Of a stretch of DNA of 58,702 nucleotides, positions 1 through 8,485 are shown piece after piece. The stretch is taken from contig CASFDK010000004.1 in NCBI GenBank assembly GCA_949293415.1, positions 1-58,702 of the forward strand, written 5' to 3'. Under the pieces are notes generated by a model that saw only the letters and a program-made list of their open reading frames with translations, did no database searches and was not told where the DNA came from. The DNA is from an uncultured Verrucomicrobiota bacterium. GTDB taxonomy: Bacteria > Verrucomicrobiota > Verrucomicrobiia > Opitutales > Intestinicryptomonadaceae. The first letter of the stretch is position 1, and every line of letters starts with the position of its first letter. Both the position numbers and the translations under genes were made by a program.

Positions 1-138
1 AGCCTTGGCTGCGCTGGCGCGAACCTTGCGCTTGCGAGACGCCAAAAGTCTCTGTCTGCGCGCGTTGGGCTTTGCCCCTGCGCTTTTCTTACCTGCCTTA
101 TGCTTGGCTTTCGATGTCCATTGAATGAGTCCGCTCAT
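1..138 (-). CDS. Small Lys/Arg-rich protein, C-terminus cut by window edge
   Basis: Read leftward from an ATG at 136-138, with an AAGAAG ribosome-binding sequence about 7 bases upstream. The 46 visible codons start MSGLIQWTSKAKHKAGKKSA and continue with many Lys, Arg and Ala residues and no hydrophobic stretch. The composition suggests a small nucleic-acid or ribosome-associated protein, but I do not recognise a family. The gene runs off the window, so its length is unknown. It is divergent from the sigma factor gene at 307. Confidence 0.6.
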   Translation of the reverse strand, partial: MSGLIQWTSKAKHKAGKKSAGAKPNARRQRLLASRKRKVRASAAKA

Positions 139-306
139 AGTTTACTTCTTTCGGATTTCTTTGTTTAAAAAATTAAAATGATGCAAGTTAACGGTTTTTT
201 GCTCGCATTCCAGCTTTTTTTTTCATTTTTTTTCGATTTCGTGCAACTTTACCGCTCCGCGGGCGTTCGATACGGTTGAAAACGCAATTATACGGAAGCG
301 GAAACA

Positions 307-954
307 ATGTTGCAGGCGGAACGAATGCAGACCAATCAAAAGACGGAAGTCGAAAAATTCGACGAAGACATTGCGTTTATGCTTCAGGTTGCCGACGGCT
401 CGGAGCACGCTTTCCGCATGCTTGTGGGGAAGTGGCAGAAGCCGATTATGAACTATTTCTTCCGTTCGTGCGGCGATCTCCACACGTCGGAGGATTTAGC
501 GCAGCAGACTTTCCTGAACCTCTTCCGCGCCCGCGCCGCGTATGCCGAATATCTCGAACGCGACGGCGAAGGCGGAAAGCCGAAAGCCAAGTTTTCGACA
601 TATCTTTTCCACGTCGCCCGCAACGTGCTGATTTCGGAATTCCGCAAGTCGGCGCGCCGCCCCGCCGACGCCACAGACCCCGCCGATATGACTTTCGAGA
701 CAGAAGACCCGCGCGACTCGTCGCTTTCGGAGCTAGAGGAGATTTTCTACGCCGCCGTGGAGGAACTGCCCGAAAACCAGCGCACCGCGATTCTGCTTTT
801 GAAGCAGCAGCAGCTTTCCTACGAAGATATAGCCGACATAATGAAAGCCAACGTGCAGTCGGTCAAAACGTGGATACACCGCGCGCGCAACAGGCTACGC
901 GAAGCCCTCAGGGAAGCCGATAACCCGAAAACCCGTCAAAAAAATGAAATATAG
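307..954 (+). CDS. ECF-type RNA polymerase sigma factor
   Basis: A 215-residue sigma-70 family protein with the two-domain layout of extracytoplasmic-function sigma factors. Region 2 lies around residues 35-125 (DLAQQTFLNLFRAR resembles the region 2 helix that binds core polymerase and the -10 element). Region 4 lies around residues 150-205, with LPENQRTAILL, then LSYEDIADIMKANVQSVKTW as the helix-turn-helix for the -35 element, then RARNRLREAL. It directs polymerase to a specific regulon, unknown here. The stop overlaps the next gene by 11 bases, which suggests translational coupling to its regulator. A second possible start lies at 325, preceded by AGGCGG. The sigma-factor call is firm; the start is not. 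Confidence 0.9.
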   Translation: MLQAERMQTNQKTEVEKFDEDIAFMLQVADGSEHAFRMLVGKWQKPIMNYFFRSCGDLHTSEDLAQQTFLNLFRARAAYAEYLERDGEGGKPKAKFSTYLFHVARNVLISEFRKSARRPADATDPADMTFETEDPRDSSLSELEEIFYAAVEELPENQRTAILLLKQQQLSYEDIADIMKANVQSVKTWIHRARNRLREALREADNPKTRQKNEI

Positions 955-1396
955 AAACGAAGACAACCACAATTTCGACTCTCTCGACGAACGCATCGAC
1001 GCGCTTCTGCGCGCGGACGCGCCCAAAGTTTCGCCGTATTTTGCCGACTCGCTTGCCGATTCGGTTCGCGCCGAGCTTGCGGCGGATGCCGCGTACGATG
1101 CGAAAGCCGACTCGCTCCTTGCGAAGCTGCGCCCGTTCCCCGATATCACGGAGCGGACGCTTGAACGGATAAAATCGGCAAAACCCGCGGTTGTCGGATC
1201 GGTTTTTGCGTGCATTTCGGCTGTCGCGGTCGCGGCGTGCGCGGCGTTTGCGGTGCTCGGGGCGACGGCGCAGGCGACATTGCCGCGCGGCACAATCACC
1301 GCCGACGACTTCGCGCAAATGTCGCAAATCGACACCGAAATAGACTCAATCGCCGCCCTCGTGATACAGGAGGAGTTTGTAGACCTGCTGAAATAG
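944..1396 (+). CDS. Single-span membrane protein, probable anti-sigma factor
   Basis: 150 residues. The N-terminal ~80 are charged and cytoplasmic-looking, one hydrophobic segment follows at about residues 83-108 (VVGSVFACISAVAVAACAAF), and a short acidic C-terminal tail is outside. It overlaps the end of the ECF sigma gene by 11 bases. Membrane anti-sigma factors typically hold their sigma factor at the membrane and are encoded directly downstream. Here the role is inferred from position and topology; I see no zinc-binding HxxxCxxC motif of the ZAS type. A strong terminator follows at 1424-1458, so the pair forms its own transcription unit. Confidence 0.55.
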   Translation: MKYRNEDNHNFDSLDERIDALLRADAPKVSPYFADSLADSVRAELAADAAYDAKADSLLAKLRPFPDITERTLERIKSAKPAVVGSVFACISAVAVAACAAFAVLGATAQATLPRGTITADDFAQMSQIDTEIDSIAALVIQEEFVDLLK

Positions 1397-1423
1397 CCGC
1401 GATTCGAAAAAGCGGAAAAGCGC

Positions 1424-1458
1424 AAGCCCGAGGAAAAAACTCGGGCTTTTGCCGTTTT
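1424..1458 (+). terminator. Rho-independent terminator after sigma/anti-sigma pair
   Basis: The 9-base stem AAGCCCGAG / CTCGGGCTT (1424-1432 and 1440-1448) has a 7-base A-rich loop and is followed by T-rich sequence. It lies 27 bases after the stop at 1396. Confidence 0.85.
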
Positions 1459-1535
1459 TTCGGTGTCGATATGCGGGCAATTCTGACGAAAAAAATTGCT
1501 TGCCTTATTTATACTGTCAAAATAGCTTTTCAACT

Positions 1536-4500
1536 ATGACGCAATCTTTTGTTTATACCCCCAAAACTTGCAAGAAGCTTTCACAGAAAAAAGCCTTTGC
1601 GCTGGTGCTTTCGCTTGCGTTGATGGGCTTTATGGTTCTGCTCATCGTCACACTGGCGACGATGGTTCAAATGCAGATGAGACTCAGCCGCCAAAGCATG
1701 AACGACTTCAAGGCAAAACAGGCCGCGAAGTTCGCGGCATATCAGGCGATGGGCAGAGTCCAGACGGCATTGGGCCCCGACCAGCGAATCACCGCGAACG
1801 CGATGATGTTCGACGACTCCGTCGCGGGCGGAATAACCGACCTCGACAACGACCAACGCTACGACTGGTGGTCTACCCCGCTTAGTATCGACCGAGAGGA
1901 AGCCGAAAGAATCGACGACATGGCGGTGTCGCAAAACCGCTACTGGGTAGGCGTGTGGGACTCGCGCAGGGGCTACTCGCCCGACAAGCAGAAGCGCGAG
2001 CAAATCCGCTCGGAATACGTTACGAAAACCGTCCAACAGGCTCTGACTTGGCTCGTATCGGGCAACAAATTCCGTTCGCCCAACAGCAGGAACTATTCCG
2101 ACATCAAATATCTGCCGACATCGAGCCTCGAATCGGGCAACTTCGTGCGCGCGGTGAGCTCGGGCTCGTACTCCGACCAATACGGCGCGGCGCGCCCCGA
2201 CAGGGACGTTCTCGTGCCGCTCGTAAACCTCGACGTAGACCCGAACCCGATTTCGGGCGAAATCATTTCCGACGGCAAACAAACCCGCATAGCTTGGTGG
2301 GTCTCCGACGAAAACCAGAAGGCCTCGCTCAACGCGGTTGCCTCGCAGGAAATGCTCGAACACGCGCAGTCTATAAACTACCGCGTGCAGAGCCTGCCGT
2401 TCTACTCGGGCATCCACGGTATGACCGTCCCCGGGGCGGGCGGAAGAGCGGGCGAAAAGGCGTTCGACTTCGACTTCAACGACGGCGCGGACAACACTTC
2501 GATGGCGCAAATCAGAAACCTCGACGACATCAAGCAGCTCGACATTTTCAAATCGAGCAATCTGCCCGATACCCTTCTGCTCTCGAGAATGTTCTTCCAC
2601 GGAGCGTCGTTCAACACGAAGGGTCTGCTCGTAAACGTGCGCGACGGGGGCTTGAAGAAGGACCTTTCGCTCGGTCTTACCCGTTCCGACTACGGCAACG
2701 AAGACGAAGAGCTTTCGGACAACGACAACAACAACGGTCCCGAATATTTCGAACGCCCCTACGGCGTTGCGGGCTACGACTTCAAAACCACGGCATACCC
2801 GCTCGTAAAGGACAACGTATACAAATACCACATCGACCCGAACAAATCGGGCGAGCCCAACCGCAAGCTCAAGGGTATGGGGCACATTTTCGGTCCGCAG
2901 ATGTACGGCCACGAAAACACGCACGACGCCGAAAGCCTCTCCGCCGTCAGGATGATTTCCGACCTCTACGACGACCGCTACCTCTGGAAAGACCCCGGCG
3001 GCCCGCTTTGGGACCAGTTGCGCTCCTACTATAACACGCGCGTCGAAGACCTCGCCGACCGCGAACTGCACGACACCCGCGTCCAGACCGACGACCGCTG
3101 GGGCTTGAAGCCCGTGGTCAAACGTTTTCAGGTTTTCTACGTTCCCACTTTCGTAAACTACGGCGGTCAGAAATACGGCTTGCGCCTGCACATTATGCCG
3201 CTCCTGATTCTCTACAATCCCTACGACGTAAAAATCAAGGGCGACACATACTACGCAATCCGCGTTTGGGGTCAGTTCAGACACCAGACGGGCGCGTTCC
3301 GCTTTGCAATCGGCTACGAAACCGGGCAGTACTTCCAGTGCCTGCGCGACCTCCGCACCGAAATGATGCCCTCGATGGCTCCGAGCGTGGTGGGCAACAA
3401 CGTCAACAGCCTCGACCTGCGCCGCTTTATGGTTCCGTTCCGACTCGGCGCAAACTGGCTGAATACAAACCACACGCACAGCGCCACCAATACCTATTTC
3501 CCGACATCAAGCGAATATCCAAGAACTTGGATGCTCTCGCGATACACGGGGTTCTATCAGGGCTTCCCCACGGGCAGCGGAAACGTTCCCGCATATCCGC
3601 TCGGCTACGGCACACTCGTTGATATGAGCCGAAGCGAAATGAAGAATATGATAGCCCCCGCCGACATCCAAGTGTACGACACCGACTACAAAAACCACTG
3701 GATGGGCATTGTCGACGACGGCAACATTCTGCCGTCGCGCGCCGAAGACAACGCAAACGGCAGAGTTACAACACGCGTTGCGAGAATCCCGCTGTTCCTA
3801 AACAGCATTATCTACGGCGTAACGCACGGTTCGTACTTCAACTCAATCCAGAAGAGCGAAAGCGACCGCGAGGCGTTCCTGTTCTTCTCGCAGCGTTCAA
3901 TCGACGCGCGCAACCCCGACAAAGCCTCGAAAATCTACCAGTACGACGACGCAAACCTGCGCTTTATGGCGTACGACTCCAAGGGCATCGAACCGGGGAA
4001 GGCGAAGATTTTCTCGATGAAGAAAATTATGCCCTATGTTGGCGACCCCACTAAGACGGGCAGCGCAAGCGACTCCGAAAAGAACGGGCCCAACGGAGTA
4101 ATCGAATACTCGCGCACAAAGAGCCTCTACGAAGAGCGCAACGCCATGATGCACGGGCTTGACGACGGCGGCGTACTCGGCGGCTGTTTTTATGTAGACA
4201 TCCCCCACCCCGAAACCGAACACGCCGCAAAGTACAACGACGACAAGCCGTGGTACAGGGGCGACACAAGCCTCGGCAATCAGGCAAAATACGTGCTCTT
4301 CGACTTGGACGACATAAACCGCCTCGAAATCTACGATGTAACGGGCGCGAGAGTCTCGAAGACCATCAACGATCTGTATATCGATATGCAGGACATCGAA
4401 GGCGTGTATCCGCAAAAGGAAGTGGGGCAGGAAATGATATTCAAGCCGTTCGGCGCGCAGTTCAATATGACGCCGCTGGGCTACGGCATATCGGCATACA

Positions 4501-7241
4501 CGCTCGACTACGCAAGACTCGGAGACTGCTCGAACGTATCCACGAGCCAATACCAAAACTCGCTGCTCTGGACGCCCGTACACCGCCACGACCGCGAATA
4601 CATAAGGCTCAACCTCGACATCTGGATTTGGAAGCGCGAAGGCTTTGAATTCGCTAAATTCTCGAACAACAGCACAACGGGCGCAGACTATGATTACACG
4701 ACACCCGTATTCGGTCCATCGTTGCTGCATATGCGCGGCTACCGCTTCTTCTGCTTCCGCCAGCCCAGCTTCCCCGACCCCTCGATGTCGGGCACGCGCG
4801 TAAATACTTCAACGGGCGAAGCCGAAAACTATTTTGTGTACACAAACTACCACGCTGTAGGTACGGTGAAAACGAAGTCGGGCTACGATCTCGCCCTCCA
4901 GCCGTTTATAAGAGACCAAAGCACCTCCAAATACTACTTCGCGCAGGTTGACCAGGAATTGGAGGCGAAGGGCTACACGGGCTTTATCGACGACACTGCC
5001 GCGGCGGGACAGCTGCCCGTGCACAGGGTAAGATACTATCTTAATTGGCTTAGCGTAAACCCGCGCCGCCACTCGGCGAACTACTGGAAACGCTACGACA
5101 GAATGATAAACCTTTCGTCGTCGTTCAGACCCTCGATGGACAGGGGCTATTCCACCGACACCGAAGGCTTGGGCGACTCGCTCCCGCGTTCCGTTCCCAA
5201 CAACCGAAGCCTGAGCATAGACAGAAACAACTACAACTACGCTTCGTCCCTCTATTCGGCAATCAACGACACTACGGACTACGTTCCCTACGGTCTGATT
5301 TTCTCGCTGCCCTACGCCGACAACATCAAGGGACACGAGCCGTTCTTCAACGTGCGTCCGTTCGTGAACTCGAACATCACGGCGACGGGCTACTACGCCG
5401 ACGGTTCGGGCAGAAACGTAACCGTGCCCTCGGGCGCGCCCAACATCTACAACACACTCTCGGCGACAAGCAAATACGTGCAGTCTACAAACCCCGCATA
5501 CGGTACGGATACGGGTATGAAGCACGTCGGACACAACCTTGTGGGCGTGTCGGACGGCAACGTCAGAATCGGCTTGCGCGAGGAAATCGGCACGTACCAA
5601 GCCCCGATTGTCCACGCGCTCAGAAAAACCGAAGTTGTCTCCAACCCCGCAAATCTCGCGGGCGGCAACCTCTCGTTCGGCGTGGGCAAGAACTTCGGTC
5701 AGGTATCTTGGCTCGGACAGACCGACAGCACGAGCCTTGTCAACAGCAATATGTTCCAACGCTCCTACGGTTTGCAAACCCCCGAAGCGCTCTCGCCGAC
5801 GGTGGCGATAGGCAATTCGCTCTGCCCCGCGCGCATGTCGCCCGAACGCGCATACCAAGTTATGTGGATTGACGGCTCGGGCAGACTCTTCGACAGAAAC
5901 CAGGAATCGGGCTCGGCATACTCCAATATGGGAAGGTTCGACGGCAAGCGCGAAGGCGGCGACTACAACGAAGACCGAAGCGTCTTCTACGATATGTCGT
6001 GGCAGCTCAACGACGCCCTCTGGGACGAATACTACTTCTCGACCCTGCCCTACCGCAAGGATGAAGCGCAGAATACGCTCTCGCCGAGCATTGCGTATCC
6101 GCAAAACCCGCGTATCCAATACTGCGTGGACAGCGAAGACTACCTGCAGCTCAGAGACCTCAACTCCAACACAAACAAGGACCAGTTCGAGGAAAACGCC
6201 TCGAAGTTCTGGGTCAACGGCGCATTCAACGTGAACTCCACAAGCGTGGACGCGTGGAAGGCGGTTCTGTCGACATACTTTGGGCAGGACATCAGAGACT
6301 ATCAGGGCAGGTCGGTGAACCTCGATCAGTCGCAGAGTTCGGCGTTCCACCGTTGGCAGGCCCCCTACTCCGCCGACGAGTTCACTTCGAATACATCCGC
6401 AACACAGGAAGACACGGCATTCCAAGGCTTCCGCTCACTCAACCTCGACGAAATCGAAGAGTTGGCGACGGCGATTGTCGAACACGTCAAGGACAGGGGT
6501 CCGTTCTACTCGATGTCGCACTTCGTAAACCGCGTGGTGGCGGATATGTCGGCGGAACAACGCTACACCGAAAGTTATCTCGGCGAAAGCCTCATCCCGC
6601 TTCCCGCCGAAAAGGACGACCGCAAAAACCTCGAAAAGGAATACAACGACCAGATTACCCACCGCATTTCGCACGCGCAAAAGGGCGTTCTGCAGGCGGC
6701 AATCGACTCTACCTCCATCAACTCGGCTTTCCACACCGACCAGAAGACAATCATCTCGCTCGACAACAACCGAAATATGTCCGAGTCGCTCCAAGCCGAC
6801 AAGAACTGTACCGTGTTCCAAGACCCGAAGAAGATTTGGGAAAACTGGCGCGGCGCAATCGGTCCGCAGGCGACGGGCGCGCCCGCATACCTTATGCAGC
6901 AGGATCTCTTGGCGCGCCTCGGCTCGTTCCTTACGGTTCGTTCCGACACGTTCAAAATCCGCGCATACGGCGAAGTCCGCAACCCGATTTCCGGCTCGGT
7001 CGAAGGCAAGGCGTGGTGCGAAATGGTCGTACAGCGCGTCCCGGAATATTTCGACTCGCAATCGCAAAATCAGGAACCGTGGCGAATCAGCAACCGCGAA
7101 TACGAAATCGGCTTGCAGGAGTCGGTGCGCGACCAGCGCAACTTCAACGAACACGTCGACGAACTCAACGAGCTTAACAAGGCTCTCGGCAGACGCTTCA
7201 AGATTGTCTCGTTCCGCTGGCTCAACGACAAGGAAATATAA
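1536..7241 (+). CDS. Giant pilin-like surface protein, Verru_Chthon cassette protein A type
   Basis: 1901 residues from the ATG at 1536; the frame is open upstream, but only this start puts the leader in prepilin position. Residues 17-46 give KLSQKKAFALVLSLALMGFM and further hydrophobic residues, a type IV prepilin-like N-terminus with a basic leader and a hydrophobic helix, but without the usual Gly before the cleavage site or Glu at +5. Near residue 251 is IAWWVSDENQKASLN, like the AWWV(x)D motif I recall from Verru_Chthon cassette protein A. The rest is Asn/Tyr/Asp-rich, with no catalytic motif seen. In type II-like systems a similar large pseudopilin caps the fibre. No pilin assembly ATPase or platform gene is nearby. 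The secreted protein at 7272 follows after 30 bases and probably works with it. Confidence 0.65.
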   Translation: MTQSFVYTPKTCKKLSQKKAFALVLSLALMGFMVLLIVTLATMVQMQMRLSRQSMNDFKAKQAAKFAAYQAMGRVQTALGPDQRITANAMMFDDSVAGGITDLDNDQRYDWWSTPLSIDREEAERIDDMAVSQNRYWVGVWDSRRGYSPDKQKREQIRSEYVTKTVQQALTWLVSGNKFRSPNSRNYSDIKYLPTSSLESGNFVRAVSSGSYSDQYGAARPDRDVLVPLVNLDVDPNPISGEIISDGKQTRIAWWVSDENQKASLNAVASQEMLEHAQSINYRVQSLPFYSGIHGMTVPGAGGRAGEKAFDFDFNDGADNTSMAQIRNLDDIKQLDIFKSSNLPDTLLLSRMFFHGASFNTKGLLVNVRDGGLKKDLSLGLTRSDYGNEDEELSDNDNNNGPEYFERPYGVAGYDFKTTAYPLVKDNVYKYHIDPNKSGEPNRKLKGMGHIFGPQMYGHENTHDAESLSAVRMISDLYDDRYLWKDPGGPLWDQLRSYYNTRVEDLADRELHDTRVQTDDRWGLKPVVKRFQVFYVPTFVNYGGQKYGLRLHIMPLLILYNPYDVKIKGDTYYAIRVWGQFRHQTGAFRFAIGYETGQYFQCLRDLRTEMMPSMAPSVVGNNVNSLDLRRFMVPFRLGANWLNTNHTHSATNTYFPTSSEYPRTWMLSRYTGFYQGFPTGSGNVPAYPLGYGTLVDMSRSEMKNMIAPADIQVYDTDYKNHWMGIVDDGNILPSRAEDNANGRVTTRVARIPLFLNSIIYGVTHGSYFNSIQKSESDREAFLFFSQRSIDARNPDKASKIYQYDDANLRFMAYDSKGIEPGKAKIFSMKKIMPYVGDPTKTGSASDSEKNGPNGVIEYSRTKSLYEERNAMMHGLDDGGVLGGCFYVDIPHPETEHAAKYNDDKPWYRGDTSLGNQAKYVLFDLDDINRLEIYDVTGARVSKTINDLYIDMQDIEGVYPQKEVGQEMIFKPFGAQFNMTPLGYGISAYTLDYARLGDCSNVSTSQYQNSLLWTPVHRHDREYIRLNLDIWIWKREGFEFAKFSNNSTTGADYDYTTPVFGPSLLHMRGYRFFCFRQPSFPDPSMSGTRVNTSTGEAENYFVYTNYHAVGTVKTKSGYDLALQPFIRDQSTSKYYFAQVDQELEAKGYTGFIDDTAAAGQLPVHRVRYYLNWLSVNPRRHSANYWKRYDRMINLSSSFRPSMDRGYSTDTEGLGDSLPRSVPNNRSLSIDRNNYNYASSLYSAINDTTDYVPYGLIFSLPYADNIKGHEPFFNVRPFVNSNITATGYYADGSGRNVTVPSGAPNIYNTLSATSKYVQSTNPAYGTDTGMKHVGHNLVGVSDGNVRIGLREEIGTYQAPIVHALRKTEVVSNPANLAGGNLSFGVGKNFGQVSWLGQTDSTSLVNSNMFQRSYGLQTPEALSPTVAIGNSLCPARMSPERAYQVMWIDGSGRLFDRNQESGSAYSNMGRFDGKREGGDYNEDRSVFYDMSWQLNDALWDEYYFSTLPYRKDEAQNTLSPSIAYPQNPRIQYCVDSEDYLQLRDLNSNTNKDQFEENASKFWVNGAFNVNSTSVDAWKAVLSTYFGQDIRDYQGRSVNLDQSQSSAFHRWQAPYSADEFTSNTSATQEDTAFQGFRSLNLDEIEELATAIVEHVKDRGPFYSMSHFVNRVVADMSAEQRYTESYLGESLIPLPAEKDDRKNLEKEYNDQITHRISHAQKGVLQAAIDSTSINSAFHTDQKTIISLDNNRNMSESLQADKNCTVFQDPKKIWENWRGAIGPQATGAPAYLMQQDLLARLGSFLTVRSDTFKIRAYGEVRNPISGSVEGKAWCEMVVQRVPEYFDSQSQNQEPWRISNREYEIGLQESVRDQRNFNEHVDELNELNKALGRRFKIVSFRWLNDKEI

Positions 7242-7271
7242 CATACACAACAAGCAATACACACAAACGCC

Positions 7272-8030
7272 ATGCTGAAAAAAATCTGCATTTTCCTGTT
7301 CCTGTGCTCCTCTGCCCTCTACGCGCAGGAACAGCCCCAACCCGAAACGAACGCGGGCGAACCGACTGTGGATGTCGTGCTGAAAATATTCAAATGGGGA
7401 TATTCGAACGCGATGATTATTCCGAATCCGTCGGGCGCGGGCGGCGGCTCCGCCGGACAGAACGCGGGCGACAAACTGCTCGAGCTCTGGTATAAAAACG
7501 GAGACTCGTACAGCAAGTTGAACGTGTCCTCGGGAGCGTTCTCGAAGTCGATAAGATACAAGGGTCCCCAGACGATTGTATTCTATTCCCGAGACGAAAT
7601 TGCGACCGACGAAGGCAAAAAGTACAACTACCGCCAAGTGGCGAAAATGACAATCCCGCTCGGCACGGACGAACTTTTCGCTATGATGATGAAGACGGGA
7701 AGAACGGTATCGTTCTACCCGATGAACATCTCGCCGAAGGCGCTGCCAAAGGAGAAAATCGCGGTCATCAATATGACTTCGCAGCGCATCGCGATAATGG
7801 TCGGAGGCTCGCCGAGCTTCCTCGGCGCGGGCGCGAATAAAATCTTCAAGCCCAAAAAGCGCGGCGAAATGTCGGTCGAAATGATTATCGCAAGAATGGT
7901 AGACAAGAAGTGGACTCCCGTCTACCACAACAACATTTCAACACCCAAAAACGCGCGCTGCATTGTGCTGCTCTACGACCCCACAAACAGCAAATCGCCC
8001 AAATTCAACGTGCAGTTGCTGACGCTTTAA
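7272..8030 (+). CDS. Secreted protein of unknown function paired with the pilin-like protein
   Basis: 252 residues with a clear signal peptide (MLKKICIFLFLCSSALYAQE, cleavage probably after YA at 17-18). The mature part starts with a Pro/Glu-rich stretch, then a beta-rich domain, with a Gly-rich segment near residues 55-70 and a basic patch (KIFKPKKRGE) near residues 195-204. No enzyme motif is seen. It begins 30 bases after the giant surface protein and ends at a strong terminator, so the two form one operon. In Verrucomicrobia such proteins accompany cassette A genes; I cannot name a family. It may be an accessory or surface-exposed partner. Confidence 0.7.
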   Translation: MLKKICIFLFLCSSALYAQEQPQPETNAGEPTVDVVLKIFKWGYSNAMIIPNPSGAGGGSAGQNAGDKLLELWYKNGDSYSKLNVSSGAFSKSIRYKGPQTIVFYSRDEIATDEGKKYNYRQVAKMTIPLGTDELFAMMMKTGRTVSFYPMNISPKALPKEKIAVINMTSQRIAIMVGGSPSFLGAGANKIFKPKKRGEMSVEMIIARMVDKKWTPVYHNNISTPKNARCIVLLYDPTNSKSPKFNVQLLTL

Positions 8031-8054
8031 AAAGCGAATTACCGTTTCGGGAAA

Positions 8055-8081
8055 AATCCGCCTTCGAGGCGGATTTTTTTT
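8055..8081 (+). terminator. Rho-independent terminator
   Basis: Perfect 9-base stem AATCCGCCT / AGGCGGATT (8055-8063 and 8067-8075) with a 3-base loop and a run of Ts to 8081. It closes the 1536-8030 unit. Confidence 0.9.
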
Positions 8082-8096
8082 GAGCCGAAAGCCGCC

Positions 8097-8455
8097 AAAA
8101 GGCTGGACAAAATTTTAACAAATTCGCGCGGAGTCAACCGCGCTGCTTAGGCTTGTCGCTTTCCTAAAGGGGGCTTAACCGTCGCCCCCTTTGGCGTTTT
8201 CGGCAAGCGAAAAACCGCCTATCCCCTCCCAATCGCGTCTTGTTTCGTAATTTAGGCTACGGTTTCAGAGGGTGGCTTTAGTTTTTTGTGGCGATGTAAG
8301 CGTATTAAACATACGTGTCATTGCCACAAAAAACTGAAACGCCCTATCGGATGAGATTTGCGCTTTGCTCTGCAAATCGCCCTATCAAGCCCGATTTCAC
8401 AAGCCCAAAATGGGAACAAAGAGAAGCATCAACCACGCTGAAAAGGCTGGACAAA
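8097..8455. repeat. 359-bp intergenic element bounded by 15-bp direct repeats
   Basis: AAAAGGCTGGACAAA occurs at 8097-8111 and again at 8441-8455, just before the symporter start. Between the copies are a small inverted repeat TTAGG...CCTAAAG (8147-8169), a long hairpin (8269-8345), and a 7-base hairpin GATTTGC/GCAAATC flanked by two copies of CGCCCTATC. No gene is supported between 8031 and 8485. The arrangement resembles an inserted element with a target duplication, or a leader segment that has been duplicated. Confidence 0.6.
8269..8345. repeat. Long hairpin element, copy 1
   Basis: The perfect 13-base arms AGTTTTTTGTGGC (8280-8292) and GCCACAAAAAACT (8323-8335) enclose a palindromic tip GCGTATTAAACATACGTG (8300-8317). 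The 3' end is GAAACGCC (8337-8344) and the 5' side is preceded by TTTAGG. The tip and 3' end match copies 2 and 3 at 25381 and 52262, while the arms differ. Confidence 0.75.
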
Positions 8456-8485
8456 TTCCGCCGCCATCGCCATCTTGACTTCATT

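Noticed and set aside
1581..7928. Long open frames on the minus strand opposite the pilin-like gene (for example 1581-3479, 4809-6425, 6435-7928)
   Set aside because: They mirror the high GC third-position bias of the plus-strand gene, have Val/Arg-rich composition, no ribosome sites and no recognisable domains.
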